Of a stretch of DNA of 64,000 nt, positions 35,937 to 45,126 are shown piece by piece. Within the stretch, counting starts at the first letter, position 1. Each line of letters opens with the position of its first letter. This DNA is from Sphingomonas sp. S1-29. Its GTDB lineage: Bacteria > Pseudomonadota > Alphaproteobacteria > Sphingomonadales > Sphingomonadaceae. Location of the stretch: NCBI RefSeq assembly GCF_026167545.1, contig NZ_CP110678.1:3089501-3153500 (forward strand), written 5' to 3'. The position numbers and the translations under genes were made by a program. The notes under the pieces are model-generated. The model worked only from the letters and a program-made list of their open reading frames with translations, made no database searches and was not told the origin of the DNA.

Positions 35937-36537
35937 CCCAGTGCTCCATTCCGAAGCATCGAACGCCAGCCTGTCGGCCGAGGGCATGCCCGAGACCGGT
36001 GCGGTCGCGATCGAAAGCGTTGGCGCCGAGGGCGCGCACGCCGATCCTACGCTGTTCTTCCTCGATCCCACCGGCTGGGTGTCGGCGGCGATGGCGGTCT
36101 TTCTGATCATCCTGCTGGTCAAGGGCGTGCCGCGCCTGATCGGCGCGATGCTCGACAAGCAGATCGGCGAAATCCGGTCGCGGCTCGACGAGGCGAAGCA
36201 GCTTCGCGCCGAGGCCGAAGCGCTGCGCGCCGAATATGCGCGCAAGCTGGCGAGCGTCGAGGTCGACGCCGCGGCGATGATCGCACATGCCGATGAAGAG
36301 GCGACCGCGATGATGGCCAAGGCCGAGATCGACGCCGCGACGCTGGTGCGCCGCCGCACCCGCATGGCCGAAGACAAGATCGCCGCCGCCGAGCGTCAGG
36401 CGATCGCCGAGGTCCGCATCCGCGCAGCCGACGCTGCGGCCAAAGCCGCGGCAGCGATCATCGCCGAAAAGCACGGCGCGACCGCCGACCGCGCGTTGGT
36501 CGACCGCACGATCGCGGGGCTTGGCCGGGTCAACTGA
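35929..36537 (+). CDS. atpF: F0F1 ATP synthase subunit b
   Basis: This 202-residue peripheral-stalk subunit has an N-terminal extension of about 45 residues before the anchor helix (GWVSAAMAVFLIILLVKGVP). A charged coiled-coil stalk follows (MLDKQIGEIRSRLDEAKQLRAEAEALRAEYARKLA). The extension is longer than in E. coli. It is the last gene of the group and converges on a TPR protein gene; a GCCGGCC/GGCCGGC pair (36539-36568) lies between the two stop codons and may help terminate both transcripts. Confidence 0.92.
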   Translation: MADPVLHSEASNASLSAEGMPETGAVAIESVGAEGAHADPTLFFLDPTGWVSAAMAVFLIILLVKGVPRLIGAMLDKQIGEIRSRLDEAKQLRAEAEALRAEYARKLASVEVDAAAMIAHADEEATAMMAKAEIDAATLVRRRTRMAEDKIAAAERQAIAEVRIRAADAAAKAAAAIIAEKHGATADRALVDRTIAGLGRVN

Positions 36538-36558
36538 TGCCGGCCCGCTGGCGGTCGG

Positions 36559-37731
36559 TCAGGCCGGCGGCGGGGTAGTGGTGGTGGACCGGGTAAGGTC
36601 GAGTATCTCGAGGGTGACCGGGCCTGTCGGGCCCTTGATAATCGATCCCGTTTGTAACGCACGCGGCGCCCGAAGCGTGAAGCGCTCGACGCGGTACAGG
36701 CCCGGATGCCCCGGCTCGAGCGCGATCGGGGCATAACGGCGCGATGCTACTTGCTCGACGATCGGTTTGGTCCAGCCGAGCATCCGGTTGCCGCGCAGCA
36801 CCTCGACATCACCGACGCTACCGTCGGGCGTCACCATGAACCCGATGTCTGCCCATTGGATCGGCGTCGAGCCTCTGGCCTGCATCATTTCGGCGCGCAG
36901 TTCGAGCGCACGCTGCGTCGGGCGCTTGGCCGACGCAAGCGACGCCGGCCCCACCGCCTCGTCCAACAACAGCGGGGGCCCTGCGGGGTCGGTTCGCAAT
37001 GCGGTCAATAGGCGGTCGACTGCCGCATCGTCACCCTTCGAGATGTCAACGCGCGTCGCCAGCACGGCCGAATAGGTGGATATCGCCGGATCGTTCGCGG
37101 CCGGCCCGGTATCGACCTCATGGAGAACTTCGCGTGCCAATGATGGGTTACCCTGTGCGATGTCGAGCGTCGCGCGGCGCAGCGCCGCTACCGCTGCAAG
37201 CCTGTGCTCGCCACGCTCGCGATACTCGCGCTCGGCAGACCGGTATTGCCGCCTGGCCTCATAGGGGTAGCCGCGCTTCAGGCTGGCGTCGCCGAGGCGG
37301 ATGGGCAGCAACTGCACCTCGGTGGCGTTGTCGGGCAAATAGCTGCGCAAGACTTCTGCCTGGTTGCTCATGGCACGTTGATAATCGTCCATGTCGCCAT
37401 AATGGAGCGACACGGTCGAATATGCCTCGTGCAACGCGGCGACATGGCGCGGCAGCCGCGGCGCGGCGTCGCGGTTGCGGCTGATCGATTGCTGCAGCGT
37501 CGATCGTGCGTCGCGATATTTGCCCTCGGCGAACTGCGATTCGGCATGCGCGATCGACAGCCGAACATCGTCTTCGGTCGGGCACTGCCGGTCGATACAG
37601 GCAGCGAGCGCGGCGGCGGTGCGTTTGCCACGCACGACGATATCGCTGTCGGACGCAGGGGCTGGCGGGGGGGCAGGCGTTGGCGCCGCAGTTTGCATCA
37701 GCGCCAGTGCAGCGACTAGAGACAGCGACAT
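36559..37731 (-). CDS. Exported TPR protein with TonB-C-like C-terminal domain
   Basis: This 390-residue protein has a short signal peptide (MSLSLVAALALMQTAAPTPA), a Pro-rich linker and helical TPR-like repeats (about residues 50-270, for example AESQFAEGKYRDARSTLQQSI and RQYRSAEREYRERGEHRLAAVA). The C-terminal region (about 300-375, ADIGFMVTPDGSVGDVEVLRGNRMLGWTKPIVEQVASRRYAPI) resembles the TonB C-terminal fold seen in energy-transducer-like proteins. A role in the periplasm is inferred. I chose the ATG at 37729-37731 because the signal peptide begins there. It is convergent with the ATP synthase genes and divergent from the SMR gene. Confidence 0.72.
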   Translation of the reverse strand: MSLSLVAALALMQTAAPTPAPPPAPASDSDIVVRGKRTAAALAACIDRQCPTEDDVRLSIAHAESQFAEGKYRDARSTLQQSISRNRDAAPRLPRHVAALHEAYSTVSLHYGDMDDYQRAMSNQAEVLRSYLPDNATEVQLLPIRLGDASLKRGYPYEARRQYRSAEREYRERGEHRLAAVAALRRATLDIAQGNPSLAREVLHEVDTGPAANDPAISTYSAVLATRVDISKGDDAAVDRLLTALRTDPAGPPLLLDEAVGPASLASAKRPTQRALELRAEMMQARGSTPIQWADIGFMVTPDGSVGDVEVLRGNRMLGWTKPIVEQVASRRYAPIALEPGHPGLYRVERFTLRAPRALQTGSIIKGPTGPVTLEILDLTRSTTTTPPPA

Positions 37732-37806
37732 CGGTACGACTCCTCGGCTGTATGCTGACAAGGAAACATCATTTTGACAACAGGACAAGCCGTTAGCGGC
37801 GCCGGG

Positions 37807-38127
37807 ATGGCGTGGATCATCCTTGGCATCGCGGTCTGCACCGAAATCATCTGGGCGCTCAGCCTGAAATGGGCGGGGGATCGCGGCACCTGGCTCGCCG
37901 GATCGGTCCCGATCGTGCTGTCGTTCGTCAATATGGGGCTGCTTGCCCTCGCGATGCGCGGCATCCCCGCGGGCACCGCTTATGCGGTGTGGACCGGACT
38001 CGGCGCGGTGGGGGTGATCATCGGCGGGACGATCTTCTTCGGCGAGAAGATTTCGCCGCTCCAGGCGGCCTTCATGGCGCTGATCGTGATCGGGGTCGTC
38101 GGCACCAAGTTCAGCGCGCAGGGCTGA
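37807..38127 (+). CDS. Small multidrug resistance family exporter (SugE/Gdx-like)
   Basis: This 106-residue, four-helix SMR protein starts MAWIILGIAVCTEIIWALSLKW with the essential glutamate E13. The PAGTAYAVWTGLGAVGVIIGG motif of helix 2-3 and the FFGEKISPLQAAFMALIVIGVVGTK end are typical. E13 numbering and the AWxxL start are closer to the guanidinium exporter (Gdx/SugE) branch than to EmrE. No guanidine riboswitch is seen upstream, and there is no adjacent partner gene, so it presumably works as a homodimer. An upstream TTG (37774) would add 11 unconserved residues. Confidence 0.88.
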   Translation: MAWIILGIAVCTEIIWALSLKWAGDRGTWLAGSVPIVLSFVNMGLLALAMRGIPAGTAYAVWTGLGAVGVIIGGTIFFGEKISPLQAAFMALIVIGVVGTKFSAQG

Positions 38128-38206
38128 TCGCGCTCGCCGCGCCCGGGGGGTGACAGACGGCGCTCTCCTAGCCTACCCCGGCGGTACCACCCAAGGGAGT
38201 TACAGC

Positions 38207-40012
38207 ATGGATCGTCGCCAGTTCATCGGCACCACCGCGCTCGCCGGCACCGCCGCAGCGCTGCCCGGCTTCGCTCTGGCGCAGGGCAATGCCGCCGACC
38301 AGAAGCTGCGCGCGATGCTCGATGCCTTTTTCTACGCGCGTCTCGAGGATAATCCCGAGGGCGCGACCTCGCTCGGGCTCGACACCGGTCCGCGCGCGGG
38401 GCTCAAGGCGAAGCTGTCCGACGCGTCGCGGGCGCAGGACCAGCGCCAGCTCGCGCGCGCCAAGCGCGAACAGGCCGAGCTCAAGACCGTCGATCGCGCG
38501 GCGCTCTCGCCCGCGGCGCAGCTCGATTACGAAGTCGTCGGCTATCAGCTCGATCGCGTGGTCGAAAGCGAGCGCTTCACCTATGGCTCGAATGGCGGGC
38601 GCTATTCGCCTTATGTGCTGAGTCAGCTGTCAGGCGCCTATCGCGACGTCCCCGATTTCCTGAGCAACACCCACCGCGTCGCGAGCGCCGCCGATGCCGA
38701 TGCCTATGTCGCGCGCGTCGCGGCGTTCGGCGGGGTGATCGACCAGGAAACCGAGCGTCAGCGCGCCGATGCCGCCAAGGGGGTGTTCGCCCCTGACTTC
38801 ATCCTCGAAACGACGCTCAAGCAGCTGGGCCAGGCGCGCGACAAGCCTGCGGCGCAAAGCGGTCCGGTCACCGATCTGGCCGCCAAGCTGAAGGCGGCGA
38901 ACCTGCCGCCCGAGCGCGCCGCCGAAGTAGAGAAGCTGATGGCCGAGCGGGTCTATCCCGCGCTCGACCGGCAGCGCGCGCTGGTGACCGAGCTGCGCGG
39001 GCGCGCGACGCACGATGCCGGCGTGTGGCGGCTGCCCGATGGCGAGGCCTATTATGCCGCCGCCGCGAGCGCGGCGACGACTACCGAGCTGAGCGGCGAC
39101 GAAATCCATCGGCTGGGGCTCGAGCAGGTCGCCGAGATTAGCGGACGGATCGATGCGATCCTCAAGGGGCAGGGGATGGGCAGCGGCACCGTCGGCGAGC
39201 GGCTGGTGGCGCTCAACAAGCGCCCCGACCAGCTGTTCCCCAACACCGATCCGGGCCGCGAGGCGCTGCTGACGCAGTTGCGCGCGCAGGTGAAGGCGAT
39301 GGAAGCGCGGCTGCCCGAGCAGTTCGCGGTGGTGCCCAAGGCGCCGGTCGAGGTTCGGCGCGTGCCCGAGGCGATCCAGGCCGGCGCGCCGGGGGGCTAT
39401 TACCAATCGGCGTCGCTCGACGGGACCCGCCCCGCGATCTATTTCATCAACCTGCGCGATACCTTCGACCGGCCCAAATTCGGCCTGGCGACGCTCAGCT
39501 ATCACGAAGGCGTGCCCGGGCATCATCTGCAGGTGATGTCGGCGCTCGAGAGCGACGATATTCCGCTAATCCGCCGCCGCGGCGGCTATAGCGGCTATAG
39601 CGAGGGCTGGGCGCTCTATACCGAGCAACTGGCCGACGAAATGGGGATGTACGAGGGCGATCCGCTGGGGCAGGTCGGCTATCTCCAATCGCTGCTGTTC
39701 CGCGCGACGCGACTGGTGGTCGACAGCGGGCTGCACGTGAAGCGCTGGAGCCGCGAAAAGGCGACCGACTATTTCCTCGCCACCACCGGCATCGCGCGCG
39801 GCCGCGGGCAGGGCGAGATCGATCGCTATACCTGCTGGCCGGGGCAGGCGTGCAGCTACAAGATCGGCCACACGGTGTGGACGCGCCTGCGCGACGAAGC
39901 CAAGGCCAAGGCGGGCGCGGCGTGGGATCCGAAGGCGTTCCACGGGGTGTTGACGATGGGGGCGATGCCGTTGACGGTGCTGGAACGCGTGGTGCGCGCG
40001 CGGATGGTGTGA
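38207..40012 (+). CDS. DUF885 family exported metallopeptidase-like protein
   Basis: This 601-residue protein has a Tat-type signal (RRQFIGTTALAGTAAALPGFALA, residues 3-25) and a helical DUF885 body. The metal-binding motif is HEGVPGHH (residues 433-440, SYHEGVPGHHLQVM), followed by the conserved SEGWALYTEQLADEMGMY helix that supplies a further ligand. The start of the family's C-terminal part, RFRATRLVVDSGLH-like, is present. The fold is related to M3/M32-type peptidases, but substrates are mostly unknown. GGGAG before the ATG serves as binding site. It appears to be monocistronic, followed by a large palindromic repeat. Confidence 0.88.
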   Translation: MDRRQFIGTTALAGTAAALPGFALAQGNAADQKLRAMLDAFFYARLEDNPEGATSLGLDTGPRAGLKAKLSDASRAQDQRQLARAKREQAELKTVDRAALSPAAQLDYEVVGYQLDRVVESERFTYGSNGGRYSPYVLSQLSGAYRDVPDFLSNTHRVASAADADAYVARVAAFGGVIDQETERQRADAAKGVFAPDFILETTLKQLGQARDKPAAQSGPVTDLAAKLKAANLPPERAAEVEKLMAERVYPALDRQRALVTELRGRATHDAGVWRLPDGEAYYAAAASAATTTELSGDEIHRLGLEQVAEISGRIDAILKGQGMGSGTVGERLVALNKRPDQLFPNTDPGREALLTQLRAQVKAMEARLPEQFAVVPKAPVEVRRVPEAIQAGAPGGYYQSASLDGTRPAIYFINLRDTFDRPKFGLATLSYHEGVPGHHLQVMSALESDDIPLIRRRGGYSGYSEGWALYTEQLADEMGMYEGDPLGQVGYLQSLLFRATRLVVDSGLHVKRWSREKATDYFLATTGIARGRGQGEIDRYTCWPGQACSYKIGHTVWTRLRDEAKAKAGAAWDPKAFHGVLTMGAMPLTVLERVVRARMV

Positions 40013-40019
40013 TTTTCTC

Positions 40020-40204
40020 TTGAGCCCTCTCCCGCTTGCGGGCGCATCGGGTCGGTCATGCCCCCGGCATGACCTGAACAGCGCGGGGCGCTGTTCACCC
40101 GATGCGGGTTGGGTGAGGGTTCTTCTTCTTTCTTCCCTTCAACCAGGTCGAGCAGCAGAAACAAGAAGACCCTCACCCGGCCTCTCCCGCAAGCGGGAGA
40201 AGGG
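40020..40204. repeat. Composite palindromic repeat (family E) with a cloverleaf core
   Basis: The 244-base gap between the DUF885 gene and uvrC is almost filled by nested palindromes. Outer segments are CCCTCTCCCGCTTGCGGG at the left and CTCCCGCAAGCGGGAG at the right, plus GGGTGAGGG (40111-40119) matched by CCCTCACCC (40170-40178). Inside, 40043-40106 forms a perfect 10-bp stem (CGCATCGGGT/ACCCGATGCG) enclosing two perfect 9-bp hairpins with 3-base loops. No coding capacity is supported. Confidence 0.85.
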
Positions 40205-40256
40205 AAGAAGACGCTGCGAGGTGGCGTTCTTCTTTGGCGACTCCTAAATCCCCCCA

Positions 40257-42179
40257 ATGTCCTCCCCCAACACCCCCGACCGGTTCAACGAAGACAAGGC
40301 CACCTTCGCCGTCAAGGGCAGCGACGCGCCCGATCTCGACGCCGGCGTCGCGGCGATCCGCAATGTCGTTGCCACGCTGCCGATTCGCCCCGGCGTGTAC
40401 CGGATGCAGGATGCGCGCGGCGATGTGCTGTATGTCGGCAAGGCCAAGGCGCTCAAGAACCGGGTCACCAACTATACCCAGGTCACCCGGCTGACGAAGC
40501 GGCTGCAGCGGATGGTGGCGCAGACGCGGTCGATGACGATCGTCACGACCAATAACGAGGCCGAGGCGCTGCTGCTCGAAGCTCAGCTGATCAAGCGCTA
40601 TCGCCCAGCGTACAATGTGCTGCTGCGCGACGACAAGAGCTTCCCCTTCATCCTGCTGCGCGGCGATCACGCCTTTCCCCGCGTCCAGCTCCATCGCGGC
40701 GCGCGGCGGTCGAAGGGCGATTATTACGGGCCGTTCGCGGGGGCAGGGCAGGTGCGGATGACGCTCAACGCGCTGCAGAAACTGTTCCTGCTGCGCTCCT
40801 GCACCGACAGCTTCTTCAACAATCGCGACCGGCCGTGCCTGTTGCACCAGATTCGCCGCTGCTCGGCGCCCTGCGTCGATCGGATCAGCGCCGAGGATTA
40901 TGCCGAGCTGGTCGGCGACGCGAAGGATTTCCTCGGCGGCAAATCGACCAAGGTGCAGACCAAATTGGGCGCGCAGATGCAGGAGGCCGCCGAGAAGATG
41001 GACTTCGAGCTCGCCGCGGTGCTGCGCGATCGGCTGAAGGCGTTGACCTTCATCCAGGGCAGCCAGGCGATCAACGCCGAGAGCGTCGGCGATGCCGATA
41101 TCTTTGCGATGGCGGCGAAGGACGGCGCGATCGGCATCCAGGCCTTCTTCATCCGCGGCGGCCAGAATTGGGGGCACCGCGCCTTCTTCCCGACGCATGT
41201 CCAGGACGTTCCCGAGGGCGAGGTGCTCAGCCAGTTCCTGATGCAATTCTATGAGGAGGTGCCGCCCGCGCGCAATGTGCTGATCGACCGCGAGCTGGCC
41301 GAAGCCGACTTGCTTGCCGAAGCGATGGGCGAGCGTGCGGGGTTCAAGGTGTCGCTGTCGGTGCCGCAGCGGGGCGACCGGCGGCGGCTGATCGAACAGG
41401 CGCGGCGCAACGCGGTCGAGGCGCTCGACCGGCGGCTGGCCGAGGGAACGACGCAGGCGCGGCTGCTGCGCGAGGTCGCCGAATTGTTCGGCCTGCCCGA
41501 CAGTCCCGACCGGATCGAAGTGTATGACAACAGCCATATTCAGGGCACCAACGCGCTGGGGGCGATGGTGGTCGCTGGGCCCGAGGGCTTTCGCAAGGGC
41601 CAGTATCGCAAGTTCAACATCAAGCGCGCCGAAACGATCGCGGGCGACGATTTCGGCATGATGCGCGAGGTGTTCAGCCGCCGCTTTGGCCGAGCGCAGG
41701 ATGAAGACCCCAATCGCGAAAAGGGCGACTGGCCCGATCTGGTGCTGGTCGATGGCGGGCGCGGGCAGTTGAACGCGGTGACCGGGGTGCTCGAGGAACT
41801 GGGGATCGAGGACATCACCGTCGTCGGCATCGCCAAGGGGCCGCATCATGGCCGCGATGGGCGCGAGGTGTTCCACATGATGGACGGGCGCGAATTCCAG
41901 CTGCCGGTCAATTCGCCGGTGCTGTTCTACCTCCAGCGGCTGCGCGACGAGGTCCACCGCTTCGCGATCGGCGCGCACCGCGCCAAGCGCGCCAAGGCGA
42001 TGACCACCAGCCCGCTCGACGACGTGCCAGGCATCGGCCCGGCGCGGAAAAAGGCGCTGCTGATGCACTTCGGCACCGCCAAGGCGGTGCGCGCGGCAAG
42101 TCTGGAGGATCTGTCGAAGGCGCCGGGCGTGTCGAAGGCGATGGCGCAGGGAATCCACGACTTCTTCCACGCGCGGTAA
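40257..42179 (+). CDS. uvrC: Excinuclease ABC subunit C
   Basis: This 640-residue nuclease makes both incisions in nucleotide excision repair. The GIY-YIG domain (residues 43-125, GVYRMQDARGDVLYVGKAKALKNRV) performs the 3' cut, the UVR motif (AAEKMDFELAAVLRDRLKAL) binds UvrB, the RNase H-like domain (DNSHIQGTNALGAMVVAGPEGF ... VLVDGGRGQL) performs the 5' cut, and a C-terminal helix-hairpin-helix (VPGIGPARKKALLMHFG) binds DNA. The 30-residue N-terminal lead is usual in alphaproteobacteria. It is preceded by the repeat region and seems to be transcribed alone. Confidence 0.95.
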   Translation: MSSPNTPDRFNEDKATFAVKGSDAPDLDAGVAAIRNVVATLPIRPGVYRMQDARGDVLYVGKAKALKNRVTNYTQVTRLTKRLQRMVAQTRSMTIVTTNNEAEALLLEAQLIKRYRPAYNVLLRDDKSFPFILLRGDHAFPRVQLHRGARRSKGDYYGPFAGAGQVRMTLNALQKLFLLRSCTDSFFNNRDRPCLLHQIRRCSAPCVDRISAEDYAELVGDAKDFLGGKSTKVQTKLGAQMQEAAEKMDFELAAVLRDRLKALTFIQGSQAINAESVGDADIFAMAAKDGAIGIQAFFIRGGQNWGHRAFFPTHVQDVPEGEVLSQFLMQFYEEVPPARNVLIDRELAEADLLAEAMGERAGFKVSLSVPQRGDRRRLIEQARRNAVEALDRRLAEGTTQARLLREVAELFGLPDSPDRIEVYDNSHIQGTNALGAMVVAGPEGFRKGQYRKFNIKRAETIAGDDFGMMREVFSRRFGRAQDEDPNREKGDWPDLVLVDGGRGQLNAVTGVLEELGIEDITVVGIAKGPHHGRDGREVFHMMDGREFQLPVNSPVLFYLQRLRDEVHRFAIGAHRAKRAKAMTTSPLDDVPGIGPARKKALLMHFGTAKAVRAASLEDLSKAPGVSKAMAQGIHDFFHAR

Positions 42180-42282
42180 GGGCAGCCGCAGCAGGCTCGG
42201 CCGACATTTCTGACCGGTCGCTCTTGCAACCAGAATGGCCCCCGCTAGGCTTGGCGCGTGGTTTAGGCCGGGGGGCGTCGAG

Positions 42283-45084
42283 ATGTTGCGGAATGTCGTG
42301 GTACCGTTTGCCTTGGTCGCGGGCGCGACATCGGCGTGGGCGGGGGACAAGCCACTCTATGAGCCCGCGCCTGCCTGGGTAAAGGAAGCGCCGGCCCCCG
42401 ATCCCGCGAACCTGCCTGCCGACAAGCCGCAATTGCTCATTTCGGACCAGCAGCACCGGATCGCCGATGGCGGGGTATCGGCCTATGTCCGCAGCGCCGT
42501 GCTGATCGCCAATGCCGGGATGCTCAACGAAGCCGGGACGCTGCGCCTCGAATGGCTGCCCGACCATGGCGACCTGATCGTCCATCACGCGCGAATCCTG
42601 CGCGCGGGCGAGACGATCGACCTGCTCGCCAAGGGCGAACGTTTCGCGGTGATCCAGCGCGAGCTGGGGCTCGAGCGCAAAATGCTCACCGGCATGCTGA
42701 CCGCGACGATGAACGCCGAGGGGATGCGCGTCGGCGACGTGCTCGACTTCGCCTTCACGATCACGCGCAAGGATCCAGTGCTCGGCGGCCAGACCTCGAC
42801 GTCGATGCCGGTGCTGACCAAGCCCGTCACCGCGGCGTTCGCGCGCAACCGCCTGTCGTGGGACAAAGCGACGCCGGTCGCGCTGCGAAGCTATTTCGAC
42901 GGCGCCGAACTGACGCCGCGCAACACCGGCGGCTTCGACGAGGTCGAACTGGTCGGGCCGCTGCCCAAATTGCCCGATCTGCCCGACGACATGCCGCTCC
43001 GGCTACGTCCCTTGCCGATGGTCGAGGCGAGCAGCTTCGCCGACTGGCAGGCGGTGTCGCGCACCTTCGCGCCGCTATATGCCACCGACGGCGCGATCGC
43101 CCCCGGTTCGCCACTCGCTGCCGAGGTCGCCCGGATCAAGGCGGCGGGCAAGACGCCGCGCGAGCGCGCCGCGCTGGCGCTGCAATCGGTGCAGGGTGAG
43201 ATCCGCTATCTGTTCAAGGGGATGGCGGGGGGCAATTACACCCCGCAGGCGGCGGCGCAGACCTGGAGCGTCCGCTATGGCGATTGCAAGGCCAAGACCT
43301 TGCTGCTGCTGGCGATGCTCCGCGCGCTCGACATCGAAGCCGAACCCGTGCTCGCGAGCAGCGACGGCGGCGACTATGTGCCACGCCGACTGCCATCGGC
43401 AGGTGCGTTCGATCATGTGCTGGTGCGCGCCGAGATCGACGGTGCCTCGCTATGGCTCGACGGCACCGGGCAGGGCGCACGACTGTCGGACATCGAAGAT
43501 ACCCCGCCGTTCCGCAACGTGCTGCCGCTGCGCGCGGCGGGAGCGGGGCTGATGCCGCTGCCGATGCGCGTCCCCGCGCGCCCCGATGTCGCGATCTGGC
43601 TCGAAATCGATCAGACCGCGGGGATCGTGCTCCCAGCCCCCTATCGCCTGCGGATGACGATGCGCGGCCAGGGCGCCGAGATGATGCGGATGGTAACCGC
43701 GCAGGGCACAGAGGATCAACGCGAGGCGATGGCGACGCAGATCGCCAGCCAGCATGTCAGCGACGGTCGCGTCGTGTCGCACCGGTTGAGCTTCGACGAG
43801 GCGGCCAATACCGGCTCGGTCGAGATCGAGGGGATCGCGCCCGGCGGCTGGGGGCGCGAAGAGGGCCGCCGCTACCGAACGATCGATTATGCGGTGAACA
43901 CGATCCAGTTCAATCCCGATCGATCGCGCACCGTGTGGAAGACGATCCCGGTCGCGACCGGCGGTCCTGAGAAAATGTCGTTCACCCGCCGCGTGCTGCT
44001 GCCCGATGGCGGCAAGGGGTATACGATCGAAGGCGATCGGACCTTGCCCCCGCGGCTGGGCGGCATGAACGTCACGCGCAGCTTCTCGTTCGACCAGGGC
44101 GTTGCCAATATGGAGGACGTCATCGGCGCGGCGGGAACCGAGATCGCCCCCGACGCGATCGCTGCCGAGCGCGCCGCGCTGACCGCCGCCGAACGGCGCA
44201 CGCTGAAGATCATGGCGCCCGCCGATCTGCCGCGGACGCACGAACTGCGCGCGCGGGCGGTGCGCGAGGGGCGGCTGAAGCGGCTCGACGCGCTCTATGC
44301 TAAGGCGATTGCCGATGCCGATCCGGGCGACGCCACGGCCTATGATGCGCGGGCGCGCCTGCGTGAGGGGCTGGGCGACTGGAAGGGCGCGCTGGCCGAT
44401 GTCGAGCGCATGGTGGCGATCGACCCGAGCGGCGCGAACCTCTATTTCCAGGCCTATATTCTCTATGTGCTGGGCCGCGACGCCGAGTCGCTGGCGGCGA
44501 TCGAGAAGGCCACCGCTGCCGATCCTTCAGATTACAACGCGCTGACCTATCACACCGCGCGGCTCGCCGATGCCAAGCGGCATGACGAGGCGCTCGCGAT
44601 GATCGACGCGCGTATCGCTGCGGGGGGCGACGAGCGCGAATGGGCGACGTTGCACAAGGCCTATCTGCTTGCGACCCAAGGCGAGATCGATGCTGCGGCT
44701 GCGCTCGCCGATTCCGCGTTGGGCGAAAAGCCGCGTGACGTGGGGCACCTCAACCAGCGTTGCTGGCTGCGCGGGCAGATGAACGTCGCACTCGAAGCCG
44801 CGCTTGCCGATTGCGACCGCGCGATCGCGCTGGGGGATAATCCTGCCGCCGCGCTCGACAGTCGTGCGCTGATCCATTTTCGCGCGGGACGGCTCGATGC
44901 CGCGCGCGCCGATCTCGAAGAGGCGCTGGCGCTCGAGCCCGACATCGCGGCTGCACTGTATCTGCGCGGACTGGTGCGCAAGAAACAGGGCGACCTGAAG
45001 GGTGGCGCGACCGATATCGCCGACGCCCAGGCAATCGCGCCGCGCATCGCCGATGATTATACCCGCTGGGGGATCACCGCCTGA
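42283..45084 (+). CDS. DUF3857/transglutaminase-like/TPR exported protein
   Basis: This 933-residue periplasmic or surface protein has a signal peptide, with cleavage near SAWA-GDK (residue 20). A DUF3857 domain (about 45-220) follows. A transglutaminase-like domain (about 270-390) keeps the YGDCKAKTLLLLAML cysteine and the FDHVLVRAEIDG histidine, with aspartate in WLDGTG. A beta-rich linker and then five or so TPR repeats occupy residues 640-930. Proteins of this plan occur in Sphingomonadales and Bacteroidetes, with unproven function. The intact Cys-His-Asp triad suggests protease or transglutaminase activity. Confidence 0.82.
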   Translation: MLRNVVVPFALVAGATSAWAGDKPLYEPAPAWVKEAPAPDPANLPADKPQLLISDQQHRIADGGVSAYVRSAVLIANAGMLNEAGTLRLEWLPDHGDLIVHHARILRAGETIDLLAKGERFAVIQRELGLERKMLTGMLTATMNAEGMRVGDVLDFAFTITRKDPVLGGQTSTSMPVLTKPVTAAFARNRLSWDKATPVALRSYFDGAELTPRNTGGFDEVELVGPLPKLPDLPDDMPLRLRPLPMVEASSFADWQAVSRTFAPLYATDGAIAPGSPLAAEVARIKAAGKTPRERAALALQSVQGEIRYLFKGMAGGNYTPQAAAQTWSVRYGDCKAKTLLLLAMLRALDIEAEPVLASSDGGDYVPRRLPSAGAFDHVLVRAEIDGASLWLDGTGQGARLSDIEDTPPFRNVLPLRAAGAGLMPLPMRVPARPDVAIWLEIDQTAGIVLPAPYRLRMTMRGQGAEMMRMVTAQGTEDQREAMATQIASQHVSDGRVVSHRLSFDEAANTGSVEIEGIAPGGWGREEGRRYRTIDYAVNTIQFNPDRSRTVWKTIPVATGGPEKMSFTRRVLLPDGGKGYTIEGDRTLPPRLGGMNVTRSFSFDQGVANMEDVIGAAGTEIAPDAIAAERAALTAAERRTLKIMAPADLPRTHELRARAVREGRLKRLDALYAKAIADADPGDATAYDARARLREGLGDWKGALADVERMVAIDPSGANLYFQAYILYVLGRDAESLAAIEKATAADPSDYNALTYHTARLADAKRHDEALAMIDARIAAGGDEREWATLHKAYLLATQGEIDAAAALADSALGEKPRDVGHLNQRCWLRGQMNVALEAALADCDRAIALGDNPAAALDSRALIHFRAGRLDAARADLEEALALEPDIAAALYLRGLVRKKQGDLKGGATDIADAQAIAPRIADDYTRWGITA

Positions 45085-45126
45085 GCGTTACCGCTTTCTT
45101 CACCGCGCGCTGATAGCGCGGGGGCG

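Noticed and set aside
37801..38127. Guanidine riboswitch upstream of the SMR gene
   Set aside because: No guanidine I-III consensus was recognised in the short gap between it and the divergent TPR gene.
40043..40106. tRNA gene
   Set aside because: The cloverleaf-like fold has only three arms, two equal 9-bp hairpins with 3-base loops, and lacks T-loop, D-loop and acceptor features.
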